A stretch of DNA of 42,553 nt from Candidatus Anaerotignum merdipullorum. GTDB taxonomy: Bacteria; Bacillota; Clostridia; Lachnospirales; Anaerotignaceae. The DNA is taken from contig DXEB01000064.1 in assembly GCA_019115165.1 (NCBI GenBank), positions 1 through 42,553 of the forward strand, read 5' to 3'. The notes below the pieces were generated by a model that saw only the letters and a list, made by a program, of their open reading frames with translations, had not been told where the DNA came from and searched no databases. Both the position numbers and the translations under genes were made by a program. Positions within the stretch are counted from its first letter, which is position 1. Every line of letters begins with the position of its first letter. This document shows, in pieces, positions 17,267 through 25,063 of the stretch.

Positions 17267-17488
17267 ATGAAAAAGTTATATCGTTCGAAAACAGATGTAA
17301 AAATTTCTGGTGTTTGTGGTGGGATTGCAGAATATTTTCATATTGATGCAACGTTGATTCGGTTGCTTTGGGTTCTTGTATCGTTGTTTACCGGCGTATT
17401 TATCGGTTTGTTGGTATATGTGGTTTGTGTGTTTGTGATTCCAGTGGACAGCGGGTATGTTGACGCGGAATTTCACGAAAAGAATTGA
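17267..17488 (+). CDS. PspC domain membrane protein
   Basis: The 73-residue protein is a single PspC domain. The opening is KKLYRSKTDVKISGVCGGIAEYF, then DATLIRLLWVL, then a hydrophobic segment at about 33-60 that spans the membrane. PspC proteins sense or respond to envelope stress; this short form lacks a C-terminal output domain. AGAGGAGG gives the start. It lies between radC and trpS in the same direction. Confidence 0.9.
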   Translation: MKKLYRSKTDVKISGVCGGIAEYFHIDATLIRLLWVLVSLFTGVFIGLLVYVVCVFVIPVDSGYVDAEFHEKN

Positions 17489-17518
17489 GATAGATCGTAA
17501 GAAAGAGAGGAATGTAGG

Positions 17519-18520
17519 GTGGAAGAACGGAAAAGAATATTTAGTGGTATGCAGCCGTCCGGCATGATTACGCTGGGAAATTATTTGGGTGCATTGAAAA
17601 ATTGGACAAATTTGCAGGATGAGTATGATTGTTTGTATTGTATTGTGGATATGCATGCAATTACGGTACGTCAGGACCCAGTAAAGCTACGGAAGCAATG
17701 TAAAGACTTGCTGACACAGTATTTGGCAGTTGGGATTCATCCGGAAAAAAATATTATCTATTATCAATCCCATGTATCTCAGCATGCTGAATTGTCTTGG
17801 ATTTTGAATTGCTACACATATATGGGTGAATTAAACCGTATGACGCAGTTTAAGGATAAGGCGGCAAAGCATTCAGATAATATCAATGCAGGGTTGTACA
17901 CATATCCTGTTTTGATGGCAGCGGATATATTGTTGTATCAGACGGATTTGGTTCCGGTTGGAGAGGATCAACGGCAGCATTTGGAAATTACCAGAGATAT
18001 AGCCGGTAGATTTAATGCATTGTATGGTGATACCTTTAAGATTCCCGAAGCATATATTGGAAAAGTAGGTGCAAGGGTAATGGCATTGCAGGATCCGAGC
18101 AAAAAAATGTCCAAATCCGATGAAAATCAAAACAACACCATTGCATTGATGGATGATCCTGCTGTAATTATGAATAAGGTAAAACGTGCAGTTACCGATT
18201 CGGAGAATGAAGTTCGGTATGGAGAAGACAAGCCAGGTATTTCCAATTTGTTGAATATTTACTGTGCTTGCACTGGAAAAACCATTGCGGAAGCAGAGAA
18301 AGAATTTTCCGCAACGGGATATGGTGCATTCAAAACGGCGGTAGGCGAAGCGGTCGTTGCAGAATTGGAGCCGGTTCAGAAGAAAATCAAAGAATTGGAA
18401 CAAAATAAAGATTACTTGAATGAAGTCATTCGAAACGGGGCAGAACGCGCAGGAAATCTGGCGGCAAAAACATTAACAAAAGTACAGAAAAAAATTGGTT
18501 TTCCGCCGGCAATTCGCTGA
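17519..18520 (+). CDS. trpS: Tryptophanyl-tRNA synthetase
   Basis: The 333-residue class I synthetase charges tRNA-Trp. The HIGH-equivalent is PSGMITLGN at 13-21, and the KMSKS loop is at 196-200. The family motif DLVPVGEDQRQHLE is also present. It starts with GTG at 17519, supported by AAGAGAGG upstream. No T-box leader precedes it; it appears to be the last gene of the run begun at 15763. A terminator follows. Confidence 0.97.
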   Translation: MEERKRIFSGMQPSGMITLGNYLGALKNWTNLQDEYDCLYCIVDMHAITVRQDPVKLRKQCKDLLTQYLAVGIHPEKNIIYYQSHVSQHAELSWILNCYTYMGELNRMTQFKDKAAKHSDNINAGLYTYPVLMAADILLYQTDLVPVGEDQRQHLEITRDIAGRFNALYGDTFKIPEAYIGKVGARVMALQDPSKKMSKSDENQNNTIALMDDPAVIMNKVKRAVTDSENEVRYGEDKPGISNLLNIYCACTGKTIAEAEKEFSATGYGAFKTAVGEAVVAELEPVQKKIKELEQNKDYLNEVIRNGAERAGNLAAKTLTKVQKKIGFPPAIR

Positions 18521-18538
18521 AAAAAGAAAACAGAAACA

Positions 18539-18581
18539 GACAGAGAGAATTTTGCAAGAGCAGAATATCTCTCTGTTTTTT
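18539..18581 (+). terminator. trpS terminator
   Basis: ACAGAGAGA pairs with TCTCTCTGT and is followed by TTTTTT (18571-18581). The stem sequence resembles the hairpin at 8917-8957. Confidence 0.85.
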
Positions 18582-18730
18582 CGTGCTTCAAAATGATAAA
18601 AAGTTTGGAAAGTGTGCCAAAAAGTAAATGGCGAATCGGCAAAGAAGAATCCCCAGTCTGTATTTTCAGAAAGGAGTTTTGATCAAAGAAATGAGCAGAA
18701 TATTTTTCCGGAAGTTTCCTGAGCGATTCA

Positions 18731-18759
18731 TTGCTTTTTTTACAAAATTCTCTTATACT
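18731..18759 (+). promoter_or_regulatory. Promoter of the TetR-type regulator
   Basis: TTGCTT at 18731-18736 and TATACT at 18754-18759 are separated by 17 bases and lie about 30 bases before the gene. Confidence 0.55.
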
Positions 18760-18790
18760 AAAATGTAAATGATAAGACAGGGGTGTGAAC

Positions 18791-19372
18791 ATGAATCAAA
18801 AAACCAACGAAACGAAACATTTGTTGGCAGAGAGTTTGAAAAGACGGATGACGCATTATCCTTTCGATCGGATCACTATTAAAGATATTACCGATGAGGC
18901 TGGATTTATCCGTGCAACCTTTTATAATCATTTTAAGGATAAATATGATTTGGTGGAATGGATTTTCCGAGAGGAAATTATTGCTCCGGGAGAATATTAT
19001 TTTCAGAAGGGAGAATATCGGGAAGGAATACGACTAATGTTGTCTAATATAGAGCGCGATAAAGCATTTTATCTGAAGGCAGTAAAAATTGAAGGGCAAA
19101 ATTCGTTTGAACAAATGGTATTTCGTGCATTTTTTGCTTTGATTGGTGAGATTTTGCGGGAAAATCCTCCACAAATGGAAGGAGCACCGCATTTGTTCCA
19201 ACCAGAAATTTTGGCGGAATATTATGCGACGGCGGAAACCTTTCTGCTGATGAAATGGCTGCGTGATGGCATGTCGTTTCGAGCAGAAGAAGTGGAAAAA
19301 GCGCATTGGTTCTTGATTTCGGTTTCCTTGGAGGATATCAGAAAAGAAATTTCAGCATCCGAAAAAGAATAA
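18791..19372 (+). CDS. TetR/AcrR family transcriptional regulator
   Basis: The 193-residue protein has a TetR DNA-binding domain at about 8-55. DRITIKDITDEAGFIRATFYNHF is the helix-turn-helix with the typical ATFYNHF recognition end. The C-terminal part (LMKWLRDGM, near 157) resembles the DhaS-like Firmicutes TetR group, which often lacks a classic drug pocket. A start at 18791 (MNQKTNETK) is preferred over GTG 18785 because GGGGTG precedes it. The gene faces the minus-strand peptide gene at 19579, whose promoter carries a small palindrome; regulation of that gene is a possible but untested link. Confidence 0.88.
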   Translation: MNQKTNETKHLLAESLKRRMTHYPFDRITIKDITDEAGFIRATFYNHFKDKYDLVEWIFREEIIAPGEYYFQKGEYREGIRLMLSNIERDKAFYLKAVKIEGQNSFEQMVFRAFFALIGEILRENPPQMEGAPHLFQPEILAEYYATAETFLLMKWLRDGMSFRAEEVEKAHWFLISVSLEDIRKEISASEKE

Positions 19373-19510
19373 TGCATCGACAGAGGTATAAATGAATTTG
19401 TGGGTCGGCGTTTGATCGGAAATCCGAGAGAAAAAGATGTATGATAAGAATGGCTGTGAAGCATATGATATACGCATGAAAGGTGTTGTGTTCGGCAATA
19501 AATATGACAG

Positions 19511-19553
19511 AAAAAACCTCCAATACACAAAAAATGTGCAAGGGAGGTTTTTG
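19511..19553. terminator. Bidirectional terminator between two convergent genes
   Basis: AAAAAACCTCC pairs with GGAGGTTTTT, with A and T runs on the two sides. It can end both the regulator gene and the minus-strand peptide gene. Confidence 0.75.
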
Positions 19554-19578
19554 TAAGTAAAACTGGCATTGGCTTTCT

Positions 19579-19659
19579 TTATTGATGTTTGTAACCGGTA
19601 TAGCATACCATAAACATGCAGAATATCGTTGCCCATGCCCAAAAACGATGTTTTTTCAT
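19579..19659 (-). CDS. 26-residue membrane peptide
   Basis: The minus strand encodes MKKHRFWAWATIFCMF followed by MVCYTGYKHQ. There are basic ends and a hydrophobic centre of about 14-16 residues. Minute proteins with this 'KKHRFWAW...YTGYKH' shape recur in Clostridia and are sometimes annotated DUF6219; that name is from memory and should be checked. Support for translation is good: GAAAGGAG sits about 7 bases upstream, a TTGACA-N17-TACACT promoter lies beyond, and a terminator follows. Function is unknown; it could modulate a membrane protein. Confidence 0.65.
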   Translation of the reverse strand: MKKHRFWAWATIFCMFMVCYTGYKHQ

Positions 19660-19698
19660 AAAAAAACTCCTTTCGTATAATTACCTATAACTAACTAT

Positions 19699-19727
19699 AG
19701 TGTACGCTGAGAGAAAGAGATTGTCAA
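19699..19727 (-). promoter_or_regulatory. Minus-strand promoter with overlapping palindrome
   Basis: On the minus strand, TTGACA (19727-19722) and TACACT (19704-19699) are 17 bases apart. The plus-strand sequence CTATAACTAACTATAG at 19685-19700 forms a small inverted repeat (CTATA...TATAG) at the -10/start region and could be an operator. Confidence 0.6.
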
Positions 19728-19763
19728 TGTGCAAATCTTTAGAAAAAAGTAAGATGGTGTTTC

Positions 19764-19791
19764 TTGACAAGGAAGGGGAATCTGGTATGAT
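19764..19791 (+). promoter_or_regulatory. Promoter of the YbjQ-family gene
   Basis: TTGACA at 19764-19769 and TATGAT at 19786-19791 are separated by 16 bases. The region between the two divergent promoters (19704-19764) is short. Confidence 0.65.
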
Positions 19792-19828
19792 GAGAGCAAG
19801 AATATGAATGAAAGTGAGGCGTTTGGGT

Positions 19829-20140
19829 ATGTTAATGACAACGACAGAATTGGTTTCCGGCAGAGAATATGAAGTACTGGGTTTGGTGAAAGGCGCAACG
19901 ATTCAGACAAAAAATATCGGTAAAGATATTGGAGCAGGATTAAAATCCGTCATTGGCGGGGAGTTGAAAGGATATACAGAAATGATGGAAACTGCGCGAG
20001 ATTTGGCAATGCAGCGTATGGAAGCAGAAGCCAAAAATCTCGGGGCAGACGCCATTGTGTGTGTGCGGTTTTCTACCAGTGCTGTGATGACAGGAGCTGC
20101 AGAGGTCATGGCGTTTGGAACTGCGGTAAAATGGAAATAA
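19829..20140 (+). CDS. YbjQ/UPF0145 family protein
   Basis: A start at 19829 (MLMTTTELVSG), preceded by GTGAGG, gives 103 residues, the usual length. Family motifs are visible: GREYEVLGLVKG, IGAGLKSVIGGELKGYTEMM, AEAKNLGADAIVCVRF and AFGTAVK. These proteins form pentamers and have been called heavy-metal-binding, but the function is not established. It is transcribed alone, between its own promoter and a terminator. Confidence 0.92.
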   Translation: MLMTTTELVSGREYEVLGLVKGATIQTKNIGKDIGAGLKSVIGGELKGYTEMMETARDLAMQRMEAEAKNLGADAIVCVRFSTSAVMTGAAEVMAFGTAVKWK

Positions 20141-20142
20141 AG

Positions 20143-20163
20143 AGCGGGAAACCGCTTTTTTTC
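20143..20163 (+). terminator. Short terminator
   Basis: AGCGG-GAAA-CCGCT followed by seven T is a compact intrinsic terminator with a stable GAAA loop. Confidence 0.9.
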
Positions 20164-20197
20164 ATGCAGCAAAGAAAGGCAGGTGTATCAGTAGGAT

Positions 20198-21118
20198 ATG
20201 ATGGTTTATTTTTGTATGGAGTCCGGAGGCTGCATTGAGACCAAACAGCAGCCCCAGAAAGAACAGTGTGCCTATCTGACCGTTTGCTCCTATGAAGAGA
20301 TGGAGGAATATGCTGCACAGATGGAAATTTCCTATGGATTACTGGAACAAGCGCGTCGGTTTGGTTTTGCAAAGTATGACAGTTTTGAAAATTTTGACTG
20401 CATTAGTTTGGAAATGCAGGATTTTCAGAATGTGCTAATCAGCCATGGCAGTGTCATTATTTATTTGGAAAAAGAGCGGGCATGTTTTTTTACGTCGCAA
20501 GAAGAGCAGGTATGTCAAATTTTACGGGCATGTGCAGAAAGTTTGGGAGAAAAAGTTTCGTTACAACGAATGGTATATTTGTTTTTAGAAGCGCAAACCA
20601 AAGAAGATGAAATTGCTTTTGACCAAATTGAAAAAGAAATTTTAGGATTGGAACAGGCTCTGATTACGTCGCAGAAGAAAAATTTTGTGGCGGAAATCAT
20701 TGGATTGCGGAAACGATTGATGCTGATGAAACGATATTATGAGCAGTATTTGAATTTGTTGGACATCATTATAGAAAATGAGAATAATATATTTGATGGT
20801 AAAACGCTGCGTTCTTTTAAAATGCTTTCCAGACGCACAGAACGCAGCTATCAGAATATTTTGAATTTAAGGGAATCGGTTACACAGGTAAGAGAGTCTT
20901 ATGAAGCGGAAGTAGATATCAGTTTGAATACAACGATGAAAGTATTTACAGTGGTAACGACGATTTTTTTGCCATTGACTTTGATTGTCGGTTGGTATGG
21001 AATGAATTTTGCCATACCAGAATATCATTGGAAACATGGGTATGCCATGGTGATTTTGCTATCTATTCTTTGTGTTTTGGCGTGTATCGCATTTTTCAAA
21101 AAACGCAAATGGTTTTAG
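20198..21118 (+). CDS. corA: CorA family magnesium/divalent-cation transporter
   Basis: The 306-residue protein has a long soluble N-terminal domain and two C-terminal membrane segments. The selectivity motif GMN appears in GWYGMNF near residues 266-272, directly after the first membrane helix. The second membrane helix is near 284-300, and the protein ends with a basic KKRKWF tail, as in CorA. The stalk helix is seen in RTERSYQNILNLRESVTQVRE. ATG 20198 and 20201 are both possible starts. It has no obvious operon partner; the T-box leader of thrS begins right after it. Confidence 0.92.
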   Translation: MMVYFCMESGGCIETKQQPQKEQCAYLTVCSYEEMEEYAAQMEISYGLLEQARRFGFAKYDSFENFDCISLEMQDFQNVLISHGSVIIYLEKERACFFTSQEEQVCQILRACAESLGEKVSLQRMVYLFLEAQTKEDEIAFDQIEKEILGLEQALITSQKKNFVAEIIGLRKRLMLMKRYYEQYLNLLDIIIENENNIFDGKTLRSFKMLSRRTERSYQNILNLRESVTQVRESYEAEVDISLNTTMKVFTVVTTIFLPLTLIVGWYGMNFAIPEYHWKHGYAMVILLSILCVLACIAFFKKRKWF

Positions 21119-21155
21119 TCAGATGAAAAGAGAACAATAAAAATGAAAAAAGGTA

Positions 21156-21183
21156 TTGACACAATCATTTTGTGTGTTATAAT
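21156..21183 (+). promoter_or_regulatory. thrS promoter
   Basis: TTGACA at 21156-21161, a 16-base spacer, and TATAAT at 21178-21183, followed by the T-box leader. Confidence 0.85.
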
Positions 21184-21195
21184 CAAAAACAGAAA

Positions 21196-21434
21196 CGATG
21201 AAGAGGACAGTAGTCCTTTTGGGACGGTCAGAGAGGGATATCGAAGCGAATGCTGAGGCTGGAAGTATCCTGCGTCCGAAAAGTGTATGAAAACCACCTC
21301 TGAGTGGCCCCAATCCGGCACGGTGACTCCGTTATCGTCAAAATTGAGTGGTTTTACGAAACAAGAAGGGTGGAACCGCGGGAGATTATGACTCTCGTCC
21401 CTTTTCCGAAATGGAAAGTGGACGGGATTTTTTT
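21196..21434 (+). promoter_or_regulatory. T-box riboswitch, threonine-specific
   Basis: The leader has the T-box GGGTGGAACCGCGG at 21368-21381 and a downstream terminator, where CGTCCCTTTTCC at about 21396-21407 pairs with GGAAAGTGGACG and is followed by a T run. Stem I starts near 21196. The sequence AAAACCACCTCTGAG near 21290 offers ACC (21293-21295, followed by A) as the threonine specifier codon; the exact codon is an inference. Uncharged tRNA-Thr would stabilise the antiterminator and switch on thrS. Confidence 0.93.
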
Positions 21435-21488
21435 ATGGAAAAACTGCACTTTCCAAGCAAAATTTAACGCAAAAGGAGAGAGAACACC

Positions 21489-23396
21489 ATGAAAATCACA
21501 TTGAAAGACGGGATCGTCAAAGAATTTGATCAGGCAGTATCCGTACTGGATATTGCAAAGTCCATCAGCGAAGGTTTGGCAAGAAATGCCTGCGCAGGCA
21601 TTGTGGACGGTGAAGTTCAGGATTTGCGCTATGTAGTAAATCAAGATGCAACAGTAAGTATCTGTACCTTTGAAGAAGAAGCCGGTAAAATGGCGTTTCG
21701 CCATACGACTTCTCATATTTTGGCACAGGCGGTTAAAAGACTGTATCCGGAAGTGAAATTGGCTATAGGTCCTGCCATTGCGGATGGATTCTACTATGAT
21801 TTTGACAAGGAAAAAGCGTTTACACCGGAAGAGCTGGAAGCGATTGAAGCAGAAATGAAGAAAATCGTCAAAGAGGACCTGCCGATTGAACGTTTTGAAT
21901 TGCCTAGAGAAGAAGCAATCCAATATATGAAAGAAAGAGAGGAACCGTATAAGGTGGAACTGATTCAGGATTTGCCGGAAGATGCGATCATCTCTTTTTA
22001 TAAACAAGGTGATTTCACAGATTTGTGTGCAGGACCCCATTTGATGAGTACAAAATATGTCAAAGCCATCAAATTGACTTCTGTGGCAGGGGCATATTGG
22101 AGAGGCAGCGAAAAGAATAAAATGCTGTCCCGCATTTATGGTACAGCATATCCGAAGGCTGCGGATTTGGATGCATATCTGACTATGATGGAAGAAGCGA
22201 AGAAACGTGACCACAGGAAATTGGGAAAAGAATTGAAGTTATTCGCGATGATGGATGAAGGTCCGGGATTCCCGTTCTTCCTGCCGAACGGTATGGTATT
22301 GAAAAATACGTTGTTGGAATACTGGAGAGAAATTCATAAAAAAGCAGGTTATGTAGAGGTTTCCACACCCATTATTTTGAATCGTGATTTGTGGTACAGA
22401 AGCGGACACTGGGAACACTATAAAGACAATATGTATACGACTGTGATTGATGATGAGGATTATGCCATCAAACCGATGAACTGTCCCGGTGGAATGTTGA
22501 TCTTCAAACAGGATATGCATTCGTACCGTGATTTGCCGCTGCGGATGGCGGAAATCGGTTTGGTACACAGACATGAAAAATCTGGTGCGTTGCACGGGCT
22601 GATGCGTGTACGTTGTTTCAACCAGGATGATGCGCATATCTTTATGACAGAGGAACAGATCAAAGATGAGATCAGCGGCGTTATCCGTTTGATTGACAGC
22701 GTATATAGCCTGTTTGGATTTAAATATCACATTGAATTGTCTACCAGACCGGAAGACAGTATGGGTACGGATGAAGAATGGGAAGTTGCAACCAATGGTT
22801 TGCGCGATGCACTGGAAGAAAATGGCATTCAATATACGGTAAATGAAGGCGATGGCGCATTCTATGGTCCGAAAATTGATTTCCATTTGGAAGATTCTCT
22901 GGGCAGAACATGGCAGTGTGGTACCATTCAGTTGGATATGCAGATGCCGGAACGATTTGAATTGGAATACGTAGCGGCAGATGGCAGCAAAAAACGCCCG
23001 ATTATGATTCACCGCGTATGCTTCGGTTCCATTGAACGCTTTATCGGAATTTTGATTGAACATTTCGCAGGTCAGTTCCCGACATGGTTGGCGCCAGTAC
23101 AGGTGAAAGTACTGCCGATTTCTGAGAAATTTGCGGATTATGCAAAACAGATTGCGGATCGTCTGGATGCGGAAGGCATTCGTGTGGAAGTGGATGACAG
23201 AGCAGAAAAAATCGGATATAAAATCAGAGAGGCAAGAAATGAAAGAGTGCCTTATATGCTGATTGTAGGGGAAAAGGATTTGGAAGCAAACAAAGTTTCC
23301 CTGCGTTCCAGAAAGAACGGAGAAGAAGGTCAGCAGGATTTGGCAGATGTGATCGCAAGACTGAAAGAAGAAATTCAAACAAGAGCTTTGGATTGA
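21489..23396 (+). CDS. thrS: Threonyl-tRNA synthetase
   Basis: The 635-residue class II synthetase has the order TGS domain (about 1-60), second additional editing domain (HTTSHILAQAVKR), catalytic core, and C-terminal anticodon domain. The catalytic zinc ligands are in NCPGGM and the RHEKSGALHG region. Motif 2 is RVRCFNQDDAHIF, and the motif-3 GSIERFIG is present. AAAGGAGAG gives the start. Expression is controlled by the T-box leader directly upstream, and a perfect 13-base-pair terminator hairpin follows. Confidence 0.98.
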   Translation: MKITLKDGIVKEFDQAVSVLDIAKSISEGLARNACAGIVDGEVQDLRYVVNQDATVSICTFEEEAGKMAFRHTTSHILAQAVKRLYPEVKLAIGPAIADGFYYDFDKEKAFTPEELEAIEAEMKKIVKEDLPIERFELPREEAIQYMKEREEPYKVELIQDLPEDAIISFYKQGDFTDLCAGPHLMSTKYVKAIKLTSVAGAYWRGSEKNKMLSRIYGTAYPKAADLDAYLTMMEEAKKRDHRKLGKELKLFAMMDEGPGFPFFLPNGMVLKNTLLEYWREIHKKAGYVEVSTPIILNRDLWYRSGHWEHYKDNMYTTVIDDEDYAIKPMNCPGGMLIFKQDMHSYRDLPLRMAEIGLVHRHEKSGALHGLMRVRCFNQDDAHIFMTEEQIKDEISGVIRLIDSVYSLFGFKYHIELSTRPEDSMGTDEEWEVATNGLRDALEENGIQYTVNEGDGAFYGPKIDFHLEDSLGRTWQCGTIQLDMQMPERFELEYVAADGSKKRPIMIHRVCFGSIERFIGILIEHFAGQFPTWLAPVQVKVLPISEKFADYAKQIADRLDAEGIRVEVDDRAEKIGYKIREARNERVPYMLIVGEKDLEANKVSLRSRKNGEEGQQDLADVIARLKEEIQTRALD

Positions 23397-23415
23397 TTTG
23401 CAAATATCAGATCAC

Positions 23416-23450
23416 AAACAGCACAGTGCAAATACACTGTGCTGTTTTCA
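23416..23450 (+). terminator. thrS terminator
   Basis: AAACAGCACAGTG at 23416-23428 pairs perfectly with CACTGTGCTGTTT at 23435-23447. Confidence 0.85.
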
Positions 23451-23570
23451 TCGTTGCTTTATTTTCATTCAAAACAGTCATCGACATACGGTTTTCAGAC
23501 TTTGTGTAGAGGGATGAGATTTATAATGAGAAGAAAAGATAAAACAACGGATTATTTTTGAAGAAAAAGG

Positions 23571-23599
23571 TTGACGGCATTGTCAAAGAATGCTATAAT
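23571..23599 (+). promoter_or_regulatory. infC-rpmI-rplT promoter
   Basis: TTGACG at 23571-23576 and TATAAT at 23594-23599 with a 17-base spacer. Confidence 0.85.
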
Positions 23600-23605
23600 A
23601 CCCTA

Positions 23606-23770
23606 GGTAATCAAGAAGAAGTTCCGCTTCTCACCTTATGGCAAGGGCTGATAAGGTTAATACAGGATAAGAAACAGAGGTTGCTCTGTTTTTCTGTGTG
23701 CGGCGGAGTTTTTTCGGCGCATTTTTTTGTGCGGTCATAGGGACGCGTACAGGAAACTGTTTCTAAAAAA
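23606..23770 (+). promoter_or_regulatory. L20-type ribosomal protein leader
   Basis: The leader contains GTTCCGCTTCTCACCTTA and GATAAGGTTAATA, signatures of the Firmicutes L20 leader in front of infC operons. It includes a terminator: AAACAGAG at 23672-23679 pairs with CTCTGTTT at 23684-23691, followed by T. Excess L20 would bind and end transcription before infC. Confidence 0.85.
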
Positions 23771-23788
23771 TTTGGGAGGTGCTTGACT

Positions 23789-24295
23789 ATTACTGACTTA
23801 ATGATTAACGAACAAATTCGGGACAAAGAGATCAGACTGATTGATGAGAATGGTGAACAGCTTGGAATTATGTCTTCCAGAGACGCCCAAAAAATCGCGG
23901 ATGAGAAAAAGCTGGATCTGGTAAAAATTGCACCAACAGCGAAACCGCCTGTTTGTCGTATTATGGACTATGGCAAATATAAATTTGACCAGGCGAAAAA
24001 AGAAAAAGAAGCGAGAAAGAAGCAAAAAACAGTGGACGTAAAGGAATTACGGTTGTCCCCCAGTATCGATACCCATGATGTTCAAGTAAAGGTCAAGAAG
24101 GCCAATGAATTTTTGAAAAACGGGGATAAGGTAAAAGTAAGTATACGTTTCAGAGGGCGTGAAATCGGTCATTCCAAAGCAGGTATGTTAATTTTGGAAA
24201 ACTTTGCAAAAGAAACATCGGAGTTTGGTATGATTGACAAAGAACCCAAGATGGAAGGGAAAAGCCTTGTGATGTTCCTGGCTCCCAAGAACTGA
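23789..24295 (+). CDS. infC: Translation initiation factor IF-3, rare AUU start
   Basis: From 23789 the protein is 168 residues (MTDLMINEQIRDKEIRLID...). N-domain motifs INEQIRDKEIRLIDENGEQLG, the lysine-rich linker, and the C-domain FRGREIGHSKAG are all present. The start deserves note. GGGAGG at 23774-23779 is 9 bases before ATT 23789, 3 bases from TTG 23783, and 21 from ATG 23801. AUU is the special start of infC in E. coli and Geobacillus, where IF-3 represses its own translation by rejecting non-AUG starts. I therefore choose ATT. It leads the rpmI-rplT operon. Confidence 0.95.
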   Translation: MTDLMINEQIRDKEIRLIDENGEQLGIMSSRDAQKIADEKKLDLVKIAPTAKPPVCRIMDYGKYKFDQAKKEKEARKKQKTVDVKELRLSPSIDTHDVQVKVKKANEFLKNGDKVKVSIRFRGREIGHSKAGMLILENFAKETSEFGMIDKEPKMEGKSLVMFLAPKN

Positions 24296-24343
24296 TACGC
24301 ATGGAAAGAAGAAAAACAATATGGTTTTTAGGAGGAATACAAA

Positions 24344-24544
24344 ATGCCTAAGGTAAAAACAAAAAAAGCAGCAGCAAAGAGATTTAAAATTACCGGTACT
24401 GGTCAGCTGAAAAGACAAAAATCCAATACACAGCACATTCTTGGCAAGAAGTCCAGAAAGAGAAAAAGAAACTTGAGACATGCAACAACCGTAGACAAAA
24501 CAGTATTGAACAGCATCAAAAAGACACTGTTACCGTACGCATAA
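24344..24544 (+). CDS. rpmI: 50S ribosomal protein L35
   Basis: The 66-residue basic protein starts [20 protein letters not shown], the L35 signature, and is of normal length. GGAGG precedes it. It sits between infC and rplT in the universally conserved order and is controlled by the L20 leader. Confidence 0.98.
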   Translation: MPKVKTKKAAAKRFKITGTGQLKRQKSNTQHILGKKSRKRKRNLRHATTVDKTVLNSIKKTLLPYA

Positions 24545-24575
24545 TTTCGAGTATATTTTTTAGGAGGACTTTATC

Positions 24576-24932
24576 ATGGCAAGAGTAAAAGGCGCGTTAA
24601 ACGCGAGAAAAAAACATAAAAAGATTCTGAAACTGGCAAGAGGCTATCGTGGCGCAAGAAGCAAACAGTACAGAGTGGCAAAGCAGTCTGTCATGAAAGC
24701 GATGGCATTTGCGTTTGCTGGCAGAAAACAGACTAAGAGAGACTACAGAAGTCTGTGGATTACAAGAATCAATGCAGCAGCAAGAATGAATGATATTTCT
24801 TACAGCAAACTGATGCATGGTCTGAAACTGGCTGATGTGAACATCAACAGAAAGATGCTGGCTGAATTAGCAGTGTCCGATCCGGCTGCGTTTACAACAC
24901 TGGTGAATACAGCGAAAGCAAAATTGAGCTGA
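24576..24932 (+). CDS. rplT: 50S ribosomal protein L20
   Basis: The 118-residue protein begins [19 protein letters not shown] and contains [18 protein letters not shown] and [18 protein letters not shown]. It binds 23S rRNA early in 50S assembly and is the expected repressor of its own operon through the leader at 23606. AGGAGG precedes the start. It is the last gene of the operon. Confidence 0.98.
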   Translation: MARVKGALNARKKHKKILKLARGYRGARSKQYRVAKQSVMKAMAFAFAGRKQTKRDYRSLWITRINAAARMNDISYSKLMHGLKLADVNINRKMLAELAVSDPAAFTTLVNTAKAKLS

Positions 24933-24943
24933 TTTTTCACAGT

Positions 24944-24981
24944 AAATAAAAAGACCTTCTGATAAGAAGGTCTTTTTATTT
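24944..24981 (+). terminator. infC operon terminator
   Basis: A perfect 17-base stem pairs 24944-24960 with 24965-24981 around a GATA loop, and U-rich sequence lies in the descending arm. The A-rich opposite strand would let it work in both directions. Confidence 0.92.
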
Positions 24982-25063
24982 ACAATTCAGAAAGAACAGA
25001 AGATACCGAAAAGAAACACTGCAAACAAAGATACAAAAGAAGACAAGCGGGGAGGGAAAAGGT

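Noticed and set aside
22239-23378. A 379-codon minus-strand frame opposite thrS
   Set aside because: Shadow of thrS, which is supported by its T-box, motifs and length.
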